The notes beneath the pieces are model-generated. The model did not search any database, was not told the DNA's origin, and was given only the letters and a program-made list of their open reading frames with translations. A program made the position numbers and the translations under genes. Shown here piece after piece: positions 36,589 to 45,250 of a stretch of DNA of 64,000 nt. Source of the DNA: Pelagibacterium sp. 26DY04. Its GTDB lineage: Bacteria; Pseudomonadota; Alphaproteobacteria; Rhizobiales; Devosiaceae. The stretch's first letter is position 1; each line of letters starts with the position of its first letter. The stretch is from contig NZ_CP101731.1 in assembly GCF_031202305.1 (NCBI RefSeq), positions 3,100,001-3,164,000 of the forward strand. Direction: 5' to 3'.

Positions 36589-37611
36589 ATGTCTCGACTG
36601 AGCGAGATTGCCCACCAGCTCGTAGCGCCCGGCAAGGGTATTCTGGCCGCCGACGAATCCACCGGCACGATCAAGAAGCGGTTCGACACCATCGGACTGG
36701 AATCGACCGAAACCACCCGCCGCGATTACCGCGAGATGCTGTTCGGCGCCGACGAGGCGATGAGCCAGTACATTTCCGGCGTCATCCTGTTCGACGAGAC
36801 GATCCGGCAGTCTGCCGCCGATGGCACCCCATTCGTCGAGATGCTGCGCGCCAACAACTGCCTCCCCGGCATCAAGGTCGATACCGGCGCCAAGCCCATG
36901 CCCGGCTACGCCGATGAAACGGTGACCGAGGGCCTTGATGGCCTGCGCGAGCGGCTGGCCGAATACGCACGGATCGGCGCGGCTTTCGCCAAATGGCGCG
37001 GCGTCATCGCCATCGGTGAAAACAAGCCCACCCGCGCTTCGATCCACGCCAATGCCCATGCGCTGGCCCGCTATGCGGCGCTGTGCCAGGAAGCGGGCAT
37101 CGTACCCATCGTCGAGCCGGAAGTGCTGGCCGACGGCAAGCCGGGCGACCACACCATCGAAACCTGCGAAAAGGTGACGACCGATACGCTGGCCGAAGTG
37201 TTCGAGGAGCTGCGGCTGGCCGGCGTCGAACTCGACGGCATGATCCTCAAACCCAACATGGTGATCCCCGGCATCAACGGCCCGAAGGTTTCGGTTGAAG
37301 ACGTGGCCGAGCGCACCGTGCGCACCCTCAAGGCCACGGTTCCAGCCATCGTTCCGGGCATAGCCTTCCTTTCGGGCGGCCAGACCTCGGAACAGGCCAG
37401 CGCCAACCTCTCGGCCATGCACAATCTGGGCAAGCTCCCCTGGGCGCTGACCTTCTCCTACGGCCGCGCGCTACAGGCCGAAGCTCTCGCCGCCTGGGGC
37501 GGCAAGGCCGAGAACGTCGCAGCGGCCCGCAAGGCCTTCATCCACCGCGCCAAAATGAACTCGCTGGCTTCGCTGGGCCAATGGGCGCCGGAGCTGGACC
37601 GGGCCGCATAG
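36589..37611 (+). CDS. Fructose-bisphosphate aldolase class I
   Basis: 340 residues from ATG 36589; ATG 36568 is equally possible (neither has a strong ribosome site). Schiff-base class I aldolase: GKGILAADESTGTIKKRF at the N terminus, catalytic Lys in GMILKPNMVIPG, FLSGGQTSEQA. It splits fructose-1,6-bisphosphate without metal. Completes the tkt-gap-pgk-fba set, displaced by the iron cassette. An AT-rich stretch (about 36490-36565) after the fusion gene probably holds its promoter. Confidence 0.95.
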   Translation: MSRLSEIAHQLVAPGKGILAADESTGTIKKRFDTIGLESTETTRRDYREMLFGADEAMSQYISGVILFDETIRQSAADGTPFVEMLRANNCLPGIKVDTGAKPMPGYADETVTEGLDGLRERLAEYARIGAAFAKWRGVIAIGENKPTRASIHANAHALARYAALCQEAGIVPIVEPEVLADGKPGDHTIETCEKVTTDTLAEVFEELRLAGVELDGMILKPNMVIPGINGPKVSVEDVAERTVRTLKATVPAIVPGIAFLSGGQTSEQASANLSAMHNLGKLPWALTFSYGRALQAEALAAWGGKAENVAAARKAFIHRAKMNSLASLGQWAPELDRAA

Positions 37612-37720
37612 ACTGCTGGCTGGATTGCGAGCTGCGGCCGGATTGAACGGCCGCAGCTGTTGTTATGATAGGGTCGTTCGCGTTTGAAGCAGACAGTCGC
37701 ATTAGGTGGACAGGAGATCA

Positions 37721-38260
37721 TCAAACATCAAGATGAAAGCGGCGCTGCGTGATCTCTTTCTCGCGGGAAGTCGAGAAAATCCTAATATCTTTCAACCTCT
37801 CGAACCCTAACCGCCTGAGAATCGCACCGGACGCGGCGTTGTCGTCCGCACAACCCGCCCGTAGCGACCTCAGGCCAACGTCTTCAATCCCGAAGCGGAC
37901 GAGTCTTTCTGCCGCTTCAAATCCGAAGCCACGTCCCCAGGCCACCCGATCAAGCCAATAGCCAATTTCACCTTCGCCACCAGTGATATCGAACACGTCA
38001 CAGACGCCAATCAAACGGCCATTCAAGGTGATCGCCAGCCGATAGGCGGTGCCTTGGCGCCACTCCTCGGCGTGACCGGAAAACCACTTGGTCATCTTTT
38101 CAGGATCGGGCGGCAGCGTGGCTGCCACAAGGTTGTGCGCGACTTCCCGGTTCGACCTGATTTCAAGTGCCCGCTCAACGTCGTTCGGCACGGTCGGACG
38201 TAACACAAGTCGTTTGGTCCGCAACTGAAAGGTGGGATCGTAATCTATTGTTGGATTCAT
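37721..38260 (-). CDS. GNAT-family N-acetyltransferase (RimJ/RimL-like)
   Basis: 179 residues from ATG 38260 (AGGAA about 7 bases upstream). RimJ-type GNAT: TKRLVLRPTVPNDVERALEI at the N terminus, LIGVCDVFDI, acetyl-CoA loop DRVAWGRGFGFEAAERLV (variant of Q/RxxGxG/A), and NAASGAILRRLGF. Substrate unknown. Stands alone, convergent with fba. Confidence 0.87.
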   Translation of the reverse strand: MNPTIDYDPTFQLRTKRLVLRPTVPNDVERALEIRSNREVAHNLVAATLPPDPEKMTKWFSGHAEEWRQGTAYRLAITLNGRLIGVCDVFDITGGEGEIGYWLDRVAWGRGFGFEAAERLVRFGIEDVGLRSLRAGCADDNAASGAILRRLGFERLKDIRIFSTSREKEITQRRFHLDV

Positions 38261-38357
38261 GGGGAATTCCTGACAAATCATCCCGCCTTTCAGGCGTTAA
38301 ACACCGCATCAGAAAGGCCGCGGTTTCACGCCGAACGGCCGACATGGCATCGGCCAT

Positions 38358-38714
38358 TCACACCCCGAGTTCCTTTCGCGAAGACAGGGCGAGCGCGGCG
38401 ATGAGGTCGTCGGGGATCGGTTTGTTCGGGGAGAATTTGACGCCGGTCTTTGATGCTTTGAGCCCGGCTGCGGCGATGGCGTCGGAACAGGCGCTGATTG
38501 CGCCGCCGCTCACATACAGACCGCACTGTTTGCTGAACGCTCCATAGCCGGCGATGACCGAACCTCCCGCAGCAAACCCGGGCATATCGTAGCGAATGAT
38601 CTCTTCGGCATCGGGGAGCGCCCAAGCCAGTTGGGCGCGCAAATGGACCAGCAGCGGCCGGAGCGCTTCGGGCGCCGCGGCGATATAGGCATCGTGGTCG
38701 GCAAATGCGGTCAT
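38358..38714 (-). CDS. DUF1801 (YdhG-like) protein
   Basis: 118 residues. Pattern of the YdhG/DUF1801 fold: YIAAAPEALRPLLVHLRAQLAWALPDAEEIIRYDMPGF, then GGAISACSDAI and C-terminal RKELGV. The family fold resembles frataxin and some members are named iron chaperones, but the role here is not established. Confidence 0.82.
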   Translation of the reverse strand: MTAFADHDAYIAAAPEALRPLLVHLRAQLAWALPDAEEIIRYDMPGFAAGGSVIAGYGAFSKQCGLYVSGGAISACSDAIAAAGLKASKTGVKFSPNKPIPDDLIAALALSSRKELGV

Positions 38715-38812
38715 GCCCGATCATCGACAATCGGATGTCGGCGCGCAAGCGATAATCTCCTCGCCTGCCGGGCTGCGCGGCAAGCCTGCTCCAACACGCT
38801 TCCCAATCGGCG

Positions 38813-38846
38813 AGGGACGCTGTAAGCCGACGGCGTCCCTTTTTTC
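38813..38846 (+). terminator. Orphan intrinsic terminator in a divergent intergenic region
   Basis: AGGGACGC/GCGTCCCT 8-bp stem (38813-38820 with 38833-38840) with a 12-base loop and TTTTTT tail on the plus strand. No plus-strand gene lies upstream for 1.2 kb, so it would end a short RNA or act in the leader of the gene starting at 38891. Confidence 0.75.
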
Positions 38847-38890
38847 GTCATGGTTTGACGGCATTGGGGCTCGCAACGTATTGGGGCGCC

Positions 38891-39463
38891 ATGGCAGTCG
38901 ATATCTTTCTCATCACCGACCCGCAGATCGAGGTGGAGCGGACCGCCGAGCTGCTCAAGGCAACGCTCGAGCGGGTGAACGCCGCCGTCCTACTGGTCGC
39001 GGCCGGCGAGGCGGACGACTATGTCTATATCGAGCGGCTCAAAAAACTGGCGCCGATCGCCCAGGCGCGTGATTGCGCCGTACTGGTCGATGGACGGCCG
39101 AGCCTTGTCAAATCGGCGCGGGCCGATGGGGTGCATATGTCGGGAGGGGTAAAGGCGCTGCGCGAGGCGGTGGACACGCTAAAGCCCGACTATATCGTGG
39201 GGACCGGCGACATCGGATCGCGGCACGAGGCCATGGTGCGCGGCGAGTTGGAGATCGACTACCTGATGTTCGGCGATCGCGACGACCCGGAAACGGACGG
39301 ACGCGAGATGGCCGACTGGTGGGCCGAGACCTTCGAGGTGCCCTCGGTCTATTTCGCCGGGCCGGCCGATGCGGGGACGCTGGGCGAGCGCCGAAGCGAG
39401 TTCATCGCCTTTGCCCAGGCCGATTGGGACAAGATCGACGCTCTCCTCGGAGAGCAGGCATGA
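38891..39463 (+). CDS. Thiamine-phosphate synthase-like TIM-barrel protein
   Basis: 190 residues from ATG 38891; an in-frame upstream start at 38855 has no ribosome site. ThiE/TenI-like TIM barrel: FLITDPQIEVERTAELL, AVLVDGRPSLVKSARADGVHM, YIVGTGDIGSRHEAMV, DYLMFG. However, the pyrophosphate-side motif GVHxGQxD of ThiE reads GVHMSGG, so true thiamine-phosphate synthase activity is doubtful. Its TGA overlaps the ATG of the Sel1 gene (ATGA). Confidence 0.75.
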   Translation: MAVDIFLITDPQIEVERTAELLKATLERVNAAVLLVAAGEADDYVYIERLKKLAPIAQARDCAVLVDGRPSLVKSARADGVHMSGGVKALREAVDTLKPDYIVGTGDIGSRHEAMVRGELEIDYLMFGDRDDPETDGREMADWWAETFEVPSVYFAGPADAGTLGERRSEFIAFAQADWDKIDALLGEQA

Positions 39464-40533
39464 AACTTTCACCCTTCCTGTTGGCCGCGATGGTGGCCTT
39501 GAGCCCGGCGGCGGCGCCGGCCCAGACCGAACAAATGGACCAGGCGCTCGATATCTCGCGCATGCTGCTCAATCCGCCGGAAGGGGTGGATCTGGCCTAT
39601 GGCGCTTTCCAGCGTGGCTATTACCTCACCGCCCTGCGGCTGGCCGAACGCCGCGCCGCCAATGGCGATGCGGTGGCCCAGACGCTGATCGGAGAAATCT
39701 ACGCCAACGGGCTGGGCGTGCCCCAAGACATCCCTCGCGCCATCGGCTGGTACGGCCAGGCCGACCAGAACGGGGACATTCAGGCAACCTTCCAGCTCGC
39801 CATGATCTATCAGAACGGAACCGGCGTGGCGCGCAATCGCGAGCGGGCCGCGGCGCTCTTTGAGAAGGCCGCCGATGGCGGGCATATCGCCGCCAAGTAC
39901 AATCTGGGCCTGCTGCATGTGGAAGGACTCTATGCCGAGCCCAACCTGGTGCGCGCCGCCGAGCTGATCGGGGAAGCGGCCGAAGCGGGGCTGCCCGAGG
40001 CCCAATACGACTACGCCGTGATGCTGCTCGAAGGCGCCGGAGTTGCGCCCAACACCGAAAGAGCGCTGGAGCTTTTGCTCAGCGCGGCCGAACAGGGGCT
40101 ATCCGCCGCCCAGGTGGAATATGCCACCCTGATCTATCTCGGTGCGGCGGGCCAACGCGACGCCGAGGGCGCCGCCCATTGGTATGGCCGCGCCGCCGAA
40201 ACCGGCAATCCGGTGGGCCAGGTGCGCTATGCCATGATGCTGGCGGCCGCTGAGGGAGTTGCCCAGGATGCCGAAACCGCCGCCATGTATCGCGCCCTCG
40301 CCCGGCGGCAGGGGCTGACCGACGAGGCGCTGGACCAGTTGCTGGCGGGGGCCGACCCCGAGGCGATCGCCCGTGGCGAGGAACGCGCCCGCTTCTGGCC
40401 CGGCGTGCCCCCGAGCGAGGAGCCTGAGCCGGCAACGCGCGAGGAAGAGGCTCCCGACGCCCCGTTGCCCGAGATGCTCGAAACGCTGCCGAGCGAACTC
40501 GAAGACGTGGCGCGCGGCGAGAGCGCCAGCTAG
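39460..40533 (+). CDS. Sel1-repeat (tetratricopeptide-like) secreted protein
   Basis: 357 residues. Signal peptide (about 1-21, ending AAAPAQ), then about seven Sel1-like repeats (for example GVPQDIPRAIGWYGQAD, GVARNRERAAALFEKAADGG, GVAPNTERALELLLSAAEQG, GVAQDAETAAMYRALA). The tail (about 305-357) is acidic and Pro/Glu-rich. Such proteins act as periplasmic scaffolds. Coupled to the ThiE-like gene by an ATGA overlap. Its TAG stop overlaps the TAG of the convergent hydrolase gene inside one CTAG. Confidence 0.88.
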   Translation: MKLSPFLLAAMVALSPAAAPAQTEQMDQALDISRMLLNPPEGVDLAYGAFQRGYYLTALRLAERRAANGDAVAQTLIGEIYANGLGVPQDIPRAIGWYGQADQNGDIQATFQLAMIYQNGTGVARNRERAAALFEKAADGGHIAAKYNLGLLHVEGLYAEPNLVRAAELIGEAAEAGLPEAQYDYAVMLLEGAGVAPNTERALELLLSAAEQGLSAAQVEYATLIYLGAAGQRDAEGAAHWYGRAAETGNPVGQVRYAMMLAAAEGVAQDAETAAMYRALARRQGLTDEALDQLLAGADPEAIARGEERARFWPGVPPSEEPEPATREEEAPDAPLPEMLETLPSELEDVARGESAS

Positions 40534-41204
40534 GCAGCGGCCATTAAAAGCTCGGCCAGCTCATCGGGCAGATCGACCGCGATATCGTGGCCGCAGGGGA
40601 GTTCGCGGATGGTCCAGCCCGGATCGGCGCGGAATTTATCCAGAGTTTCGCCGAAAGGCACCCCGGAGGTCGCGACCACGAAGGTCTTTTTCGGGACGCG
40701 CTGATAGGCGCCGGTGACCTTCAGCTTTTCGGTGAAGGTGCCGACAGGCTGCGGCGTCGCCTTGCTGTCTACCCAGGCTCGGTCTTGCTCGCGCAGATAT
40801 TCTCCCGGGGCGGTGGGTGGCGGATCGATCATGGCGGAGGAGAAATCCTCGCCCGGCGCGAAATCGGCAAAACTCATGCCGTCTTCGGGGATGAAGGCCT
40901 CGATGAAAACGACCGAGGCGATACGATCCGGCATGCGCTCGACCACGCCGGCGGCGACCATGCCGCCATAAGAATGGGCGACGAGGACGATTTCGGAAAG
41001 ATCCTTGAATTCGATCTCGTTAACGATGTCGTCGATATGGGTGGTGAGGGTGATGGCGGGGCCGGCAAGATGCCGGCGCTCGCACAATCCGCTCAGCGTT
41101 GGGGCAAAAGCGCGATGGCCATGTGCATGCAGCCGCCCGATCACCCGCTCCCATGACCATCCACCCGTCCAGGCGCCGTGGACGATCACAAAACTATGCG
41201 GCAT
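40530..41204 (-). CDS. Alpha/beta hydrolase (MenH/HNL-like, small)
   Basis: 224 residues from ATG 41204 with GGAGGAG 6 bases upstream. FVIVHGAWTGGWSW (oxyanion region), nucleophile Ser in VAHSYGGM (about 80-87), acid in FIEAFIPEDG region, and His in PCGHDIAVD near the C terminus. Resembles salicylate/hydroxynitrile-type esterases of the AB-hydrolase_6 kind; substrate unknown. Confidence 0.85.
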   Translation of the reverse strand: MPHSFVIVHGAWTGGWSWERVIGRLHAHGHRAFAPTLSGLCERRHLAGPAITLTTHIDDIVNEIEFKDLSEIVLVAHSYGGMVAAGVVERMPDRIASVVFIEAFIPEDGMSFADFAPGEDFSSAMIDPPPTAPGEYLREQDRAWVDSKATPQPVGTFTEKLKVTGAYQRVPKKTFVVATSGVPFGETLDKFRADPGWTIRELPCGHDIAVDLPDELAELLMAAA

Positions 41205-41277
41205 GGATTTCTCCTCCCTGCCCCCGGGGGCCATTAAAGGGCGGGAGCGGGCGGCTGGCAAGGTGCGGCGTTTGCCG

Positions 41278-41640
41278 CTAGAGGCCGATTTCGGCGCGCT
41301 GGGCCTTGGTGAGGCCGGCGGCGACCAGGCGGTGGGAATTGGCGATATAGGCGCGGACCTCGTCCTCGGGAAGGTCGGCATCGGCGGAAACCGACACCCA
41401 TTGGCGCTTGGCGAAATATGGCGCTTGGGTGACCCCGGCGAGCGCGGTGAGGATTTCGAACGTCTCCTGCGAGCATTTGAAGGCCAATGTGGCCGGGCCA
41501 TCCTCGTGCTCGCTGAACACGGCATAGACCTTGCCGCCGACCTTGGCGACGCGCGACTCCCACTGGTCGTGGAGAGAGTTGCCCTTGAACTCGCCGGAAA
41601 AGGCGTCGAAACCGGATCGGGTGAAAACGGTCATGGCCAT
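41278..41640 (-). CDS. MmcQ/YjbR-family DNA-binding-like protein
   Basis: 120 residues. YjbR fold pattern: WESRVAKVGGKVYAVFSEHE, LAFKCSQETFEIL, APYFAKRQWVSVS, then VRAYIANSHRLVAAGLTKAQR. The family has a double-wing DNA-binding-like structure; function unknown. Start at 41640 or 41634; no strong ribosome site at either. Downstream of it, on the same strand, is the hydrolase gene. Confidence 0.85.
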   Translation of the reverse strand: MAMTVFTRSGFDAFSGEFKGNSLHDQWESRVAKVGGKVYAVFSEHEDGPATLAFKCSQETFEILTALAGVTQAPYFAKRQWVSVSADADLPEDEVRAYIANSHRLVAAGLTKAQRAEIGL

Positions 41641-41720
41641 GGGCTTTCGATTTTCGAAACGCAATGCCCGCATTATGGCAGAACGCGGGTGGGAGTGCGA
41701 TGCGGAACGAGGAGATGGCG

Positions 41721-42326
41721 ATGGGCAGGCAGGAGGCGATCGTGTTGCTGGGGACCTCCCATGTGGGCAAATCGACATGCGCCGGCCGGCTCGGCGCGGG
41801 GTTGGGCTGGAGCGTCATGTCGACCGATGCGATGGGCCGCCATCCCGGGGGGCCGTGGACGGATGTTCCCCGACCGGTGATCGAATTTTACCTCGGGCTT
41901 CCCGATGATGCGATCGAATGGTTCCTGCGGGTGCATCACCAGAATATGCGGCCCGTCATCGGGGCGGCAATCGGTGCCGCGCGCAACAGCGGCGGGTTTG
42001 TTTTGGAAGGATCGGCGCTTCGTCCTGAGTATCTGTCCGGTTGGGAGTTGGGTGGAGCGCGCGCAGTATGTCTTTTTGCCGACGAGACGGTGTTGCGGCA
42101 GAGAATCGTGGCTGCGAGCGGGTATGATGGGCGCGACCGTGACATGCAGTGGGCCATCGATAAATTCATCGAGCGTTCGCTGCGGGAAAACCGGGCGCTT
42201 GTCGAGGCGGCGCGGACGTTTGAAATCGAGATTGTCGATGTCACCGATTTGCGCAATGCCGACCGCCTCGTCGAGACGCTGATCGCTGCCGCTTCAATGC
42301 CCGGCGCTGCAAGCCAACTGTCCTAG
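41721..42326 (+). CDS. P-loop nucleotide-binding (kinase-like) protein
   Basis: 201 residues from ATG 41721 with GGAG 6 bases upstream; earlier in-frame ATGs at 41715 and 41700 are possible. Walker A GTSHVGKSTCAG near the N terminus, then a DAMGRHPGG loop. The size and layout resemble small gluconate/shikimate-type kinases or AAA_33 proteins. The C-terminal half (RLRQRI-like VLRQRIVAASGYDGRDRDMQ) could be a lid. Substrate not recognisable. Confidence 0.72.
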   Translation: MGRQEAIVLLGTSHVGKSTCAGRLGAGLGWSVMSTDAMGRHPGGPWTDVPRPVIEFYLGLPDDAIEWFLRVHHQNMRPVIGAAIGAARNSGGFVLEGSALRPEYLSGWELGGARAVCLFADETVLRQRIVAASGYDGRDRDMQWAIDKFIERSLRENRALVEAARTFEIEIVDVTDLRNADRLVETLIAAASMPGAASQLS

Positions 42327-42427
42327 AGGCTTGAAAGCCGCCGCGTTCTGGGGCAAAAGCCTGCGCACCAGTCATATAGGCCTTGCGCGCCCGTTTCCGC
42401 GCGGGCGCAGCAACGAAAAGACCATTC

Positions 42428-42991
42428 ATGAAGATCAACGGTAACGAAATCCGTCCCGGCAACGTGATCATGCACCAGGACCGGCTTTGGGTGGCGGTCA
42501 AGGTCGACCACGTCAAGCCCGGCAAGGGCGGCGCCTACGCCCAGGTGGAACTCAAGGCCATCCAAGGTTCGACCAAGCTCAACGAACGCTTCCGTTCGGC
42601 CGAAACAGTCGAGCGCGTGACGCTCGAGCAGCGTGATTTCCAGTTCCTCTACGCCCAGGGCGAACAGCTCGTGTTCATGAACACCGAAACCTATGAGCAG
42701 ATCGAGCTCGAGGCCGATTTCGTGGGCGAGCGTGCCGCGTTCCTCCAGGACGGCATGATGGTGACCGTGGAAATGTACGAGGAAACCCCCCTCGGCATTC
42801 AGCTTCCTGCCCAGGTGACGCTGGAAGTGACCGACACCGAGCCGGTGGTCAAGGGCCAGACGGCGGCGAACTCGTTCAAGCCCGCGACGCTGGAGAACGG
42901 CGTCAAGACCATGGTGCCCCCGTTCGTGGGCGTGGGCCAGAAGATCGTGGTCGATACCAATGAAGTGACCTATATCCGCCGCGCGGATTGA
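42428..42991 (+). CDS. efp: Translation elongation factor P
   Basis: 187 residues from ATG 42428. Three-domain [16 protein letters not shown] at the N terminus, the modification loop [15 protein letters not shown] with Lys33 at the tip, and C-terminal [22 protein letters not shown]. It relieves ribosome stalling at polyproline. Lys at the tip suggests lysylation by EpmA/EpmB, genes not in this window. Its targets may include polyproline-containing TolA and the IPPYIPP outer membrane protein. Confidence 0.97.
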   Translation: MKINGNEIRPGNVIMHQDRLWVAVKVDHVKPGKGGAYAQVELKAIQGSTKLNERFRSAETVERVTLEQRDFQFLYAQGEQLVFMNTETYEQIELEADFVGERAAFLQDGMMVTVEMYEETPLGIQLPAQVTLEVTDTEPVVKGQTAANSFKPATLENGVKTMVPPFVGVGQKIVVDTNEVTYIRRAD

Positions 42992-43025
42992 TTGGGATTA
43001 CAGCGAGGATGGCGCTCGTGGCGCC

Positions 43026-43137
43026 CCCCTCGTCCGCCCCTTCGGGGCACCTTCTCCCACCAGGGGAGAAGGGGATTCAGTGCTTGTTGCTGTCCCCGTA
43101 GCCCTCTCCACTGGTGGGAGAGGGATTGGGGTAAGGG
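43026..43137. repeat. Mosaic repeat, pair of opposed copies between efp and suhB
   Basis: A copy beginning CCCCTCGTCCGCC and containing CTTCTCCCACCAGGGGAGAAGG is followed by an opposite copy with CTGGTGGGAGAGGG. Same family as in 6470-6713 and 46317-46655. Confidence 0.6.
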
Positions 43138-43200
43138 GGTGCAGCGCCAACCACACGCACCAGCGGATGTGATTTCCGCCTGACGCAAAGGAACAATAGC

Positions 43201-43992
<792 letters not shown>

Positions 43993-44233
43993 CCCTCAGG
44001 GTTTGAAGGCGATCCTGATTTCGTTCCAGAGCGCGGCTCGTCTGGATCAGGCGCAGGCCCAAACTCGCTCGGGAGAAGCAGGCGCGCTATTTTCATGGGT
44101 TTCTCCTTTTCCTCAGTTTTCCTTAACCACGTCTCAAGTCATTGTCAGGACATCATGGTCTGACTAAGCTGGCGGCGAAATTCATGGCGCTGCCTTGGTT
44201 TACGCCACAGTGCCGCGTGGAGCCGCCTGTTTA

Positions 44234-45238
44234 ATGACGCAACCCTACGATCCCTATCGCCTTTCCAGTCCGCTGGTCTATCTCATCAAGATGGTGATCT
44301 TCCTCGTCCTGGTGGCGATGGTCGCGATCATCATCCTGCCTCAGCTTCTGGAAGCCTTCTGGTCTTCGCCCTTTATCAACGGGCTGATCCTGTTCGCGCT
44401 GCTGGTGGGGATCGTTCTGAGCTTTCGCCAGGTGATCCGGCTGTTTCCCGAAGTCCATTGGGTCAATTCCCTCCAGGAGGGCAATGCCGGCCAGCTTCGG
44501 CGGGCCCCGGTGCTGCTTTCGCCGGTGGCGGCGATCATGCGCGACCGGCTGGGGGAAACGGTGATCACCCCTGCGTCCATGCGCTCGATCCTCGATTCGG
44601 TGGGCATCCGGCTCGATGAAGCCAAGGAAACCTCGCGCTATCTCACCGGCCTTCTGGTGTTCCTGGGCCTTTTGGGCACCTTCTACGGCCTTTTGGGCAC
44701 CGTGGGCGCCGTAGCCGGGGTGATCCAGGGCTTGGATGTGACCTCGGGCGATACAACGAGCCTGTTCGCCAATCTGCGCGAGGGGCTGGAAGCGCCGCTC
44801 GGGGGCATGTCGACGGCTTTCTCGTCCTCGCTGTTCGGCCTTGCCGGTTCGCTCGTGCTCGGTTTTCTCGACCTGCAGACCAGCCAGGCGCAGAACTCGT
44901 TCTATACCGATCTCGAAGACTGGATGAGCTCGATGACCGAACTCGACCATCCGATCGCCACCATGCAGGCCAGCAATTTCGGCGTTTCGGGCAGCGAAAT
45001 GCAGCAGATGTTCGAGCGGCTGGGGGCGACGATGCAGACCCAGAACTCGTCGCAGAACGCCATCCGCGCCATGGCCGAACTGGCCAAGGGCATCGACGGG
45101 CTGGTCAAGCACATAAGGGCCGAGCAGGAGGATTTGCGCGCCCATATCGCCGAACAGGCCGAGGTCAACAAGCGATTGAACCGCCTGATCGACACGCTGT
45201 TGCAGGACGCCGACCGTCCGCGCGACGGGCACAATTAA
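44234..45238 (+). CDS. MotA/TolQ/ExbB-family proton channel protein
   Basis: 334 residues from ATG 44234. Four membrane helices (about 18-38, 45-65, 140-165, 195-220), with the channel signature LTGLLVFLGLLGTFYGLLGTVGAV, and a C-terminal coiled coil (about 250-330). It forms the motor half of a pair with the next gene (12 bases downstream). The pair is separate from tolQ-tolR in this window and resembles the alphaproteobacterial MotA-like/OmpA-domain pairs, whose role is not defined. No flagellar gene is nearby. Confidence 0.88.
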   Translation: MTQPYDPYRLSSPLVYLIKMVIFLVLVAMVAIIILPQLLEAFWSSPFINGLILFALLVGIVLSFRQVIRLFPEVHWVNSLQEGNAGQLRRAPVLLSPVAAIMRDRLGETVITPASMRSILDSVGIRLDEAKETSRYLTGLLVFLGLLGTFYGLLGTVGAVAGVIQGLDVTSGDTTSLFANLREGLEAPLGGMSTAFSSSLFGLAGSLVLGFLDLQTSQAQNSFYTDLEDWMSSMTELDHPIATMQASNFGVSGSEMQQMFERLGATMQTQNSSQNAIRAMAELAKGIDGLVKHIRAEQEDLRAHIAEQAEVNKRLNRLIDTLLQDADRPRDGHN

Positions 45239-45250
45239 GGGCACTTACGA

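Noticed and set aside
38715..38890. TPP riboswitch before the ThiE-like gene
   Set aside because: The conserved CTGAGA and ACCTGA elements of the thiamine aptamer are not present.
41664..41720. Earlier start codons for the P-loop gene
   Set aside because: ATG 41700 and 41715 are in frame, but the GGAG 6 bases before 41721 fits best; ATG 41715 would be directly against the Shine-Dalgarno.
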